From CAWATZ01 sp963784995 (GTDB lineage: Bacteria; Planctomycetota; Planctomycetia; Gemmatales; Gemmataceae): a DNA stretch of 64,000 bases. The stretch spans positions 1,426,001 through 1,490,000 of the forward strand of contig CAWATZ010000003.1 in assembly GCA_963784995.1 (NCBI GenBank), written 5' to 3'. Under the pieces are notes generated by a model. That model saw nothing but the letters and a program-made list of their open reading frames with translations, was not told the DNA's origin and did no database searches. Position 1 is the stretch's first letter; each line of letters begins with the position of its first letter. A program made the translations under genes and the position numbers. Below are positions 48,624-56,269 of the stretch, in pieces.

Positions 48624-48980
48624 TCAGGAGGAGCCAGCATCGCGGCCCTGGTCGGCTGCAGCGGCTTGTTTAGCCTCGGTCTTCCTCCCGTCACGGGGAC
48701 GGAGCCGGATCTCCAGGCGGCAGCCAACAGCCTGCGCGTACTTGCGCAGCGTGGCCACCGACGGCGAGTGTCGCTGACTGCCCCCGCCTGCTTCTAATCG
48801 CGCCACGGCCGGCGTCTTGGTGCCCATCCGCGCGGCGACCTCCGCCTGCGTCAGCCCCGCCTGCCGTCGCGCCTTGAGCAGTTCATCCAGCAAGGCGAAC
48901 TCTTCCGCCTGAGCGTCGTACTCCTCCTTGACCGCCGGCTGCTTGAGCAACTTCTTGACAAATGCTTTATGCGTCATCAT
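48624..48980 (-). CDS. HTH antitoxin, HigA-like
   Basis: XRE-type protein of 118 residues: a lead helix (KLLKQPAVKEEYDAQAEEFA), then LDELLKARRQAGLTQAEVAA, MGTKTPAVARLEAG and SVATLRKYAQAVGCRLEIRL. This is the antitoxin of a HigBA-type pair. Its first codons overlap the toxin's end by 14 bases. It probably represses the operon. The alanine-rich C-terminal tail is extra. Confidence 0.85.
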   Translation of the reverse strand: MMTHKAFVKKLLKQPAVKEEYDAQAEEFALLDELLKARRQAGLTQAEVAARMGTKTPAVARLEAGGGSQRHSPSVATLRKYAQAVGCRLEIRLRPRDGRKTEAKQAAAADQGRDAGSS

Positions 48981-49302
48981 TCGCTTGTACCTCTTTCAGC
49001 CGTTCGCGGGCGACTTTCAACTCCTTGGCCGGCGTCTTGGCCGACTTCTTCACGAAGGCGTGGAGCATCATAATCCGCCGGCCCGGCCGGTGGCAGAAGA
49101 ACACCCGGCCGATCCCCTCCTTGCTCTTCAGGCGCAGCTCGAAGAGGCCTTTGCCCATCGCCCGCGTGTGAGGCATACCCAGGTCCGGCCCGAAGTTGAG
49201 CATGCGCTCGGTGAGGTGGACGTACCGGGCCTGGAGACCAGGCGGGAACGCCAAGATCGCCTCCTGCACGGCGTCGCTGTAATAGATGATCTCCCAGTCC
49301 AT
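48967..49302 (-). CDS. HigB/RelE-like toxin
   Basis: Protein of 111 residues of the HigB/Gp49-like type: MDWEIIYYSDAVQEAILAFP, then YVHLTERMLNFGPDLGMPHT, GLFELRLKSKEGIGRVFFCH and IMMLHAFVKKSAKTPAKELK. HigB-type toxins cleave mRNA on the ribosome. The toxin-before-antitoxin order is typical of HigBA. The promoter should lie in 49303-49588. Confidence 0.88.
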   Translation of the reverse strand: MDWEIIYYSDAVQEAILAFPPGLQARYVHLTERMLNFGPDLGMPHTRAMGKGLFELRLKSKEGIGRVFFCHRPGRRIMMLHAFVKKSAKTPAKELKVARERLKEVQANDDA

Positions 49303-49493
49303 GGGGTGATGTTAACAAATCTGTTAACTGCTGTCCAGACGAAACACACAGGGTCGCCCCTCCCGAATAGCCTGGCGAGTGGCGGGCACGCAGCGAAATG
49401 CCCCTTGCTGGCATCCGTGGGACAACCACGGACAGCTTCCGTCCTGTCCGCCACTCCCAGCAAAATGGCCGGCAGGGCAGGCAGACCGGAATC

Positions 49494-49560
49494 GGACAGG
49501 AAAGGGGACGGACAGGAAAGGGGACAGGAAAGGACAGGAAAGGGGACGGATCTAATTATC
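49494..49560. repeat. short direct repeats ending in an element-like motif
   Basis: Four or five copies of acaggaaagggga (with variants) run from about 49494 to 49546, followed by cggatctaattatcgattct. The same gggacggatct core occurs near 48118. It lies between the toxin gene and the radical-SAM gene; no ORF is supported here. Confidence 0.55.
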
Positions 49561-49588
49561 GATTCTCACCATAACAGTCTCGGTCTGA

Positions 49589-50728
49589 TCATGAAGTTCC
49601 GGGAAGACCGCGCGCAACCGGCTCGCTGGCTTGCCGGATCGCCCCAACCTGCAGCAATTCCCCCGCGTAGTTCGGCTTCGCCCCCGTCCAGCCGCCGACC
49701 TGCCCGCCTCCGCCGTTGACCCCCGCGGCCAGTCCCCGGGTCAGCACGTACCAGCAAAAGTAGCATTGGTTGCTGGTCGCTCCCGGCAGCGCATCCGGGT
49801 TTCTCGCCAGGATCTCATCGCGGATGGCCAGGAGTCCCTCGCGGAACACCTTGCCGACGTAGGGGTGCTTCCGCGCCCGGCGGATGATCGTCTTGACGCT
49901 GTCGCGGTAGATGTTGCCGATGGTCAGCTGGTCCAGGTCGGAGGCGAAGCCGCAGCACGGCTTGACCTCGCCGCGCGGCGTCACGATCAGGGCCTGGCCT
50001 GGTCCCTCGCAGTAGTCCTCCTCGAACCACTTCCCGTCCCAGGCGCCCGTGAACCGCTCCGCCCGTTCCACCGGAGCCAGGTGGTTCCAGTTCAGCACGA
50101 TGGTCAAGTCGGGGCTCACCAGCAGATAACGGTGCAGGACGTCCGACCAGTCGATGACGCCATCCACGGCGCGGGCCAGCTCCTGGACCGGCTCCAAACC
50201 CTGGTCCGGCGCCCGGCTGGCGTAGGACAGCGAGACCACGTTGTCGCGGTCGAAGACCTCGCGGGCCACCCGGCAAAACTCGGCCGTCTTCTCGACGTGC
50301 CGGCCGTGGAACTTGTCCACGCTCAGGCCCAGCTTGCCGGAGTAGCCGGCTTCCCGCAGCGGCAGCAGTTCCCGGCGCAGATGCTCCGCATCGCTGTGCC
50401 AGACGCCGTTGGACATGATCTTGTCGAAACGGAACCCCAGCTCGACCGCGCGACGGCACAGGACGTGCAGAAATTCCGGATACAGGAACGGCTCGCCGCC
50501 GGTGAAGCCGAGGACGCTCACCCCCTGGGCGCGGGCGTCCTCCAGGAAGCGCAGGGCGGCGGTAATGTCCAGGCGATCAGGCCATTCGATGGGCACGCAG
50601 CAATGTGGACAGCTAAGGTTGCACTGGTAGGTGCCTGCGAAGGAGAGGTAATTGGGGCGAAAGGTGCGGGTGCGGCGGCGGACCGGCCTGGCTTCACCTC
50701 GACCGGCTGGAGGAAGATTGCGGGACAT
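49589..50728 (-). CDS. radical SAM protein with SPASM-like tail
   Basis: Radical SAM enzyme of about 379 residues, start ATG at 50728. The 4Fe-4S motif is TYQCNLSCPHCCVPIEWPD; GFTGGEPFLYPEFLHVLC is the GGE/SAM site. Later cysteines (DYCEGPGQALIVTPRG, KPCCGFASDL and SNQCYFCWYVL) suggest an auxiliary cluster of the SPASM/twitch kind. Substrate unknown; no precursor-peptide gene is visible beside it. A broken copy of its 3' end is at 47906-48117. The upstream region (50729-51223) is divergent from the PQQ-propeller gene. Confidence 0.85.
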   Translation of the reverse strand: MSRNLPPAGRGEARPVRRRTRTFRPNYLSFAGTYQCNLSCPHCCVPIEWPDRLDITAALRFLEDARAQGVSVLGFTGGEPFLYPEFLHVLCRRAVELGFRFDKIMSNGVWHSDAEHLRRELLPLREAGYSGKLGLSVDKFHGRHVEKTAEFCRVAREVFDRDNVVSLSYASRAPDQGLEPVQELARAVDGVIDWSDVLHRYLLVSPDLTIVLNWNHLAPVERAERFTGAWDGKWFEEDYCEGPGQALIVTPRGEVKPCCGFASDLDQLTIGNIYRDSVKTIIRRARKHPYVGKVFREGLLAIRDEILARNPDALPGATSNQCYFCWYVLTRGLAAGVNGGGGQVGGWTGAKPNYAGELLQVGAIRQASEPVARGLPGTS

Positions 50729-51223
50729 GAGGTCTTTCCCGGACAGGGAGGCTGTTCCCGATGAAGGGACGGCACGGATTCCCGGAGGCGACTTTCGTGA
50801 TCGTTTTGGCCTTGCCGGGCACGCCCGGCGGTCGGTGGAAGGCACAATCTGTTAGTTTCCGACGTGGACGGCGTCTCTCATAAAGATAGGGGTCGTCTCG
50901 CGATTCCGGCAACCCCGCTTGCCTTTGCCCCCTCCGACCTCGTAGGGTGATGGAGGACGTAGCCGCAGGCTTTAGCCTGCGCTGCAAGAAGAAGGCAAGC
51001 CGGGGGCGCAAACGCAGGCTAAAGCCTGCGGCTACAAACAGCGGCGGAAGGCCGGCCTACGAAAATTGCGGGCGCGAGACATCTTTTCGGACATCTGGTT
51101 CGTCTTGGAGGACGTGGCGATTTTGTGCTTGCCATCCAGGGGACGGCTGTGCGACAATTCGGGCAAGCCTCAGCACCTTCCTGCCTCCTGACAGGATCAT
51201 TCCAGAACGAGGGAAGCACGCCA
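50729..51223. other. divergent intergenic region
   Basis: A 495-base gap between the radical-SAM gene (-) and the PQQ-propeller gene (+), presumably carrying both promoters. It holds a 77-base palindrome at 50959-51035 and no convincing ORF. I see no clear promoter elements. Confidence 0.5.
50959..51035. repeat. 23-base perfect inverted repeat
   Basis: Arms at 50959-50981 and 51013-51035 (gccgcaggctttagcctgcg against cgcaggctaaagcctgcggc), loop 31 bases. This repeat type is familiar from many planctomycete genomes. It lies in the divergent promoter region. Confidence 0.8.
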
Positions 51224-54200
51224 ATGTTGTCCAGTTCACGCCGAGCACTCCTTGTCTTGACCGTTGTGGCCGGTCTGGCCGTGGCGACCTCGCTGCCGCT
51301 GGCCCTGGCCGAGAAACAGCCTGGCACTCCGGGGATCACCAACCCGACCGAGTTTTCCGACAACATCAGCCTGCCGACCAACCCCGCCTTCAAGAAGAAG
51401 CTCATTGCGATCGGCGATTACATCAATGAAAAGAACTGGGTGGTCGCCACCGAAGCCGCGCAGAGCCTGCTGGATCGGGAGGACGACGTCTTTGTGCCGC
51501 TGTCCTCCGGCAAGGGTGCCGACGGCAAGGAAACCATCGTCTGGCGCAGCGCCAAGACCGAGGCCAATCGGCTGATCGGCGAACTGCCGGCCCCGGGCAT
51601 GGAATTCTACAAGCTGACCTACGGTCCTCCCGCCAGCGCCATGCTCAAGGAGGCCCTGGAGAAGGGCGGCAACGACAAGAAAAGCACGGTGGAACTGCTG
51701 GCGGAGGTGATGGCCCGCTATCTGCACACCGATGCCGGCGCCGAGGCCACCAACCTGCTGGGCACCTATTACCTCGACCGCGGCGGCTACATCACGGCCC
51801 GGCACTGCTTTGTCCGCCTGCTGGAACGCGACAAGCCGGCCAAGCTGTCCACCATGACCCTGTTCAAGGCCGCTTATGCCTTCCACATGGCCGACGACAA
51901 GGCCAACGAGGAGCGCGTCTGGCGGGAACTGAATCAGCGCGGCCAGCATCTCGTCCTGGGCAACGAGCGCCACACCGTCGAGGACCTGCAGAACGCCGTC
52001 GCCGCCCTGAGCCCGAAAGACTTCGTGCGCAACCAGAGCGACTGGCCGCTGTTCAAGGGCACCCAGGACCGCAGCGGCAAGGGCGAAGGCGGCACCCCCT
52101 TCCTGGAACCGGACTGGCGCAGGCCGCTGGCCGAGCAAAGCACCACCAAGGGCTGGATCGAGGAGGCCTTCCGGTACGTCAGTCTCAAGAAGGTGCCGTT
52201 CCTGCCGGCCGCCTTCCCGATCACGGCCACCGTCACCAAGGATGGCCGGCGGCTGCCGCTGCTGATCTATCGCAGCCACTGGGGCCTGTACGCGGTGGAC
52301 GTCAAGACGGGCGATCTGAAATGGCGTGCGCCGTCGGCCTGGAGCATGGACATGATGGTGTCCAAGCCGAACAAGCAGCCGGCCCTCAACAATTGGGTCG
52401 AGTATTACAAGAACAACCTGAAGAACCCCACCCTGCTGTTCGAGAACAGCACCATCGGCACGCTCAGCACCGACAGCACCCACGTCTATGCCGTCGAGGA
52501 CCTGGCGGTGTCGCCGCTGCAAAACGAGTTTGATCCGCGCTTCAACCCGGGCATGCAGGTCCAGCCGCACTACGACCCGGCGGTTGCCGATGCCATCCGG
52601 CACAATCGGCTGCAAGCCTACGACCTGATCACGGGCAAACTGAGGTGGGAAGTGGGCGGTCCCCCCGACAAGGGCGGCGAGCTGGACGGCTCCTTCTTCC
52701 TGGGGCCGCCCATGCCGATCGGCGGCAAGCTCTACGTCCTGACCGAGAAGCAGCAAGACCTGCGGCTGGTCTGTCTGGACGGGGCCAGGGGCCGGGTGCT
52801 GTCCGTGCAGACGCTGGCTTCCACCAAGGACAAGATGCAGCAAGAGCCGCTGCGGCGCATGCACGCCGCCCATCTGGCCTACGGCGAGGGCATGCTGGTC
52901 TGCCCGACCAACTCCGGAGCCATCCTGGGCGTCGATCAGCTGACCAGGAGCCTGGTGTGGGCCTACCCCTACCGGGAAAAGACGGGCTCGACCCCCGCCC
53001 AGGATCCCAACGTCGAGATGGGCCTCCCCCCCGGCTTCCGGGGACGACGCTTTCCTCCCGGCATGATGGTCCCGACCGTGCCCACGCTGCCGCACTGGCA
53101 GGTATCGGCCCCGATCATCCAGGACGGCAAGGTGGTCTTCACCGCTCCCGACGCCAAGAGCGTCCACTGCATCCGCCTGCGCGACGGCGAGCGGGTCTGG
53201 GTCCTCGAGCGCAATGCCGACGACCTGTACCTGGCCGGCGTCTACAATGGCAAGGTCGTGATCGTCGGCAAACGGAACGTGCGTGCCGTGAGCCTGACCA
53301 AAACCCACGTGGAGCGTCGTGGGAAAGATGACGTCGTTGTGCCTGACCCGGTGTGGAACATTCCGGACGTCGGCCTGCCTTCCGGCCAGGGCGTGGCCAG
53401 CGGCAGCATTTACTATCTGCCGCTCAAGGCCGCGGCGGCCACCAACGAGCCGGAAATCTGTGCCATCGACATCGACCGCGGCATCTTCCATGCCCATACC
53501 AAGTCGCGCAAGAAGGAGGTTCCCGGCAACCTGCTCTTCTACGAGGGCGACGTGGTTTCTCAGACGGTCACCGAAATCGTCGCCTTCCCGCAGCTGAAGG
53601 TCAAGCTCGCCCAGATCGACGAGCGGATCAGCAAGAACCCCAACGACCCGGTCGGCCTGACCGAGCGCGGCGAACTGCGCCTGGACAAGGGCGACCTCCA
53701 GGGAGCCATCGACGACCTGGCCCTGGCGCTGAAGAACAACCCGCCCAAAGAGATCCGCGGCAAGGCACGCATCAAGCTCTACGAGACGCTCACCGAGCTG
53801 TTCCAGCGCGACTTTGACGCCGCCGAGAAGTACCTGCCGGAATACGAGACCCTGTGCAAAGTGGACCTGGAAGGCGTCTCCAGCGAGACCGAGAAACTGG
53901 AACGGCAGAACGAGGCCCGCCGGCGGCGTGCCAACTTCCTGTGCCTGGTCGCCAAGGGCAAGCAAGCGCAGGGCAAGCTGGTCGAGGCGTTCGAGAGGTA
54001 CATGGAGTTTTCCGCCCTGGCCAACAAGGACGAGTTGACCTCGGTGATCGACGAGCCGACCGTCCGGGCCGCCCCCGACGTCTGGTCGCAGGGCCGCATC
54101 CGGGCCATGGTCGCCTCGGCGACGGCGGAGCAGCGCAAACCGCTGGAGGAGCGCATCGCCGTCCGCTGGAAGGAGCTGCAGAACGGCAGCGCCGAGAAGG

Positions 54201-56029
54201 GCCTGGACGATCTGCGCAACTTCGTCAACGTCTTCGGTTCCATGTTCAAGGTCGGCAAGGAAGCCCGCCTGCACCTGGCCGAACGGCTGATGGACGACCC
54301 CGATCCGCTGTCGCTGCTGGAGGCGGAACGGCACCTGTATCTGCTGCGTGGTCCCAGCGAGGAGCCGGCCGTGGCCGCCCGCGCCGTCGAGTGCCTGGCC
54401 CGGCTGAACACCCGCAAGGGCATGCTCAAGGATGCCGCCTACTATTACCGGCTGCTGCGCCGCGATTTCCCCAACGTCCCGGTGAGCGACGGCAAGACCG
54501 GCAGCGACATCTTTGACGAGCAGGCAACCGACAAACGGCTGCTGCCGTTCATGGACGAGCCGGATCGGCTGGGAGGCGGCAGCAAGAGGATCACCACCAG
54601 CCCGCCGGAAGTTGGGAACTTCCAGTACCAGAACCAGTCGTATCAGCTGGGCCAGGTTGGCGAGAAGCTGCCGTTCTTCCAGGAGAACCAGCTGGTGATC
54701 CGCTACCAGCAGCCGAACAGCCTGAGGATGCTGGACCGGGCCCGCGGGGACGAGAAATGGAGCCAGCCCCTGACCCATACCATGTTCCAGGCCCTGGTCT
54801 TTGGCAACGGTCAGAACATGCCCAAGTTCCCCTTCCTGAACCTGGGCCACCTGGTGGTGCTGCCGCTGGGCAACATGGTCTTTGGCATCGACCCGATCAA
54901 CCGCAAGCTGCTCTGGGAGAAGAACCTGGCCTCCAGCAGTGTCTCGACGGAACCGGGAGCCGGTCCGCCACCTAACCAGATCACCCAGCTGACGGTCGAT
55001 CCACGCGACAACTCGGTCCTGATCCTTTACCCGGACGGCTGGACGCAGCGCCTGGGGACCACCGGTCCGCTGGAGGGCAACGTCATCTGTCTGCAGATGC
55101 GCGATGCCCTGATCGGCCTCGACCCGGTCACCGGACGGACCCTGTGGACGCGGTCGGACGTCAGTCCGCGCTGTCACGTGTTCGGCGACGAGCAAATGGT
55201 CTACGTCGTGGACGTCAACGAAAGCAACCGGGCCACCACCACCAAGGCGCTGCGGGCCTACGATGGCGTCTCGGTCAAGGTCCCGGACTTCGCGGCCCTG
55301 TACGATCGGCGGGTGGGCCAGTCCGGGCGGATCCTGGCCCTGTCCGAGCCGGCTGCCAGCGGCGGCACCACGCTGCGGCTGTACGACGTGGCCGCCGGCA
55401 AGGACGTCTGGAAGGGCGAGTTCCCGGCCGGCTCGGTGCTGCTGCATTCGGAAGATCCGAACCTGGCCGGCATGGTGGAGCCCGACGGCAAGGTGCGCGT
55501 GGTCAACCTGCAAACGCACAAGGAGGTGCTGCAGGCCCGCGGCAAGGCCGAGCACTTCGCCGGGGCCCAGACTGTCACGCTGCTGGCCGACACCCAGGAT
55601 TACTACCTGGCCGTCAACGGTCCGCCCAACAACAACGGCGGCTTCCAGTCCACCCTGATGGGGGGCACCGGCATGCGGGCCATCCCGGTCAATGGCATGG
55701 TGTACTGCTTCAACGGCGCCAACAGCAAGCTCCGCTGGTATCAGGACGTGAAAAACCAGTATCTGGTCCTGGAGCACTTCCGCGAGCTGCCGTTTGTCCT
55801 GTTCACCGCGAAATCCATCCAGCCCACGCAGTTCGGAGGAAGGGTCTGGCAAACAAGTGTCCGCAGTATCCAGAAGAGCAACGGCAAGCTGGTTTGCCAG
55901 GCCGACAACGTTCCCCAGAACGTGAGCTTCTACGCCCTGAACGTCGATGCCCGCGCCGGCAAGGTCGAGCTGATCGGCCAGAACTGGAAGCTGACCCATC
56001 ACCTCAACGGGGATGCGCCCGGTCGCTGA
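51224..56029 (+). CDS. giant secreted PQQ-propeller/TPR protein, copy 1
   Basis: Protein of about 1,600 residues, intact. The ATG at 51224 is preceded by gagggaagcacgcca and gives a signal peptide (LLVLTVVAGLAVATSLPLAL). An N-terminal ~280-residue helical part with TPR character (ATNLLGTYYLDRGGYITARH) is specific to this copy. Then PQQ-like propeller strands (GLYAVDVKTGDLKWRAPSAW; RLQAYDLITGKLRWEVGG), a helical TPR block (LRLDKGDLQGAIDDLALALK; AAYYYRLLRRDFPNVP), and a second propeller (MVFGIDPINRKLLWEKNL; GRTLWTRSDVS). Such proteins are probably periplasmic or surface scaffolds; no catalytic residues are evident. It is the first of three tandem paralogues. Confidence 0.82.
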   Translation: MLSSSRRALLVLTVVAGLAVATSLPLALAEKQPGTPGITNPTEFSDNISLPTNPAFKKKLIAIGDYINEKNWVVATEAAQSLLDREDDVFVPLSSGKGADGKETIVWRSAKTEANRLIGELPAPGMEFYKLTYGPPASAMLKEALEKGGNDKKSTVELLAEVMARYLHTDAGAEATNLLGTYYLDRGGYITARHCFVRLLERDKPAKLSTMTLFKAAYAFHMADDKANEERVWRELNQRGQHLVLGNERHTVEDLQNAVAALSPKDFVRNQSDWPLFKGTQDRSGKGEGGTPFLEPDWRRPLAEQSTTKGWIEEAFRYVSLKKVPFLPAAFPITATVTKDGRRLPLLIYRSHWGLYAVDVKTGDLKWRAPSAWSMDMMVSKPNKQPALNNWVEYYKNNLKNPTLLFENSTIGTLSTDSTHVYAVEDLAVSPLQNEFDPRFNPGMQVQPHYDPAVADAIRHNRLQAYDLITGKLRWEVGGPPDKGGELDGSFFLGPPMPIGGKLYVLTEKQQDLRLVCLDGARGRVLSVQTLASTKDKMQQEPLRRMHAAHLAYGEGMLVCPTNSGAILGVDQLTRSLVWAYPYREKTGSTPAQDPNVEMGLPPGFRGRRFPPGMMVPTVPTLPHWQVSAPIIQDGKVVFTAPDAKSVHCIRLRDGERVWVLERNADDLYLAGVYNGKVVIVGKRNVRAVSLTKTHVERRGKDDVVVPDPVWNIPDVGLPSGQGVASGSIYYLPLKAAAATNEPEICAIDIDRGIFHAHTKSRKKEVPGNLLFYEGDVVSQTVTEIVAFPQLKVKLAQIDERISKNPNDPVGLTERGELRLDKGDLQGAIDDLALALKNNPPKEIRGKARIKLYETLTELFQRDFDAAEKYLPEYETLCKVDLEGVSSETEKLERQNEARRRRANFLCLVAKGKQAQGKLVEAFERYMEFSALANKDELTSVIDEPTVRAAPDVWSQGRIRAMVASATAEQRKPLEERIAVRWKELQNGSAEKGLDDLRNFVNVFGSMFKVGKEARLHLAERLMDDPDPLSLLEAERHLYLLRGPSEEPAVAARAVECLARLNTRKGMLKDAAYYYRLLRRDFPNVPVSDGKTGSDIFDEQATDKRLLPFMDEPDRLGGGSKRITTSPPEVGNFQYQNQSYQLGQVGEKLPFFQENQLVIRYQQPNSLRMLDRARGDEKWSQPLTHTMFQALVFGNGQNMPKFPFLNLGHLVVLPLGNMVFGIDPINRKLLWEKNLASSSVSTEPGAGPPPNQITQLTVDPRDNSVLILYPDGWTQRLGTTGPLEGNVICLQMRDALIGLDPVTGRTLWTRSDVSPRCHVFGDEQMVYVVDVNESNRATTTKALRAYDGVSVKVPDFAALYDRRVGQSGRILALSEPAASGGTTLRLYDVAAGKDVWKGEFPAGSVLLHSEDPNLAGMVEPDGKVRVVNLQTHKEVLQARGKAEHFAGAQTVTLLADTQDYYLAVNGPPNNNGGFQSTLMGGTGMRAIPVNGMVYCFNGANSKLRWYQDVKNQYLVLEHFRELPFVLFTAKSIQPTQFGGRVWQTSVRSIQKSNGKLVCQADNVPQNVSFYALNVDARAGKVELIGQNWKLTHHLNGDAPGR

Positions 56030-56056
56030 CCGTCGGGCGGGTCGGTCGTCTCACGT

Positions 56057-56112
56057 CACGTACCCTCCCGCCACTGCAAGGAGCCGTGGCGGGAGGGTAC
56101 GTGGTTTTTTTT
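56057..56112 (+). terminator. intrinsic terminator after PQQ copy 1
   Basis: An 18-base perfect stem (56057-56074 with 56086-56103, acgtaccctcccgccac against gtggcgggagggtacgt) with an 11-base loop is followed by a run of eight T (56105-56112). It lies 28 bases after the stop of copy 1, a textbook rho-independent terminator. Confidence 0.88.
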
Positions 56113-56120
56113 CACCTTCA

Positions 56121-56208
56121 CCCTCTCCCTTGAGGGGGAGGATGGGGGTGAGGGGTTCTTCTGATTTATCGTTTCGCGCACACCCGGCCCAGCGCGAAAC
56201 GATAAATC
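56121..56208. repeat. second copy of the gatttatcgtttcg palindrome
   Basis: The inner arms gatttatcgtttcgcgc (56163-56179) and gcgcgaaacgataaatc (56192-56208) are perfect and match the inner hairpin at 25605-25652. The purine-rich left flank at 56121-56158 matches the outer left arm there, but the matching right flank is missing. Confidence 0.8.
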
Positions 56209-56269
56209 GGCCACTCATCTGAATCTCCGAGCCAACGCCAACTCTGGAACGCCAGCAGGAGGATACGCC

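Noticed and set aside
51236..56002. Open frame of almost 1,590 codons antisense to PQQ copy 1
   Set aside because: It mirrors the whole real gene, has no recognisable domain or start site, and is the usual long antisense frame of high-GC DNA. The sense strand has a signal peptide, TPRs and propeller repeats.
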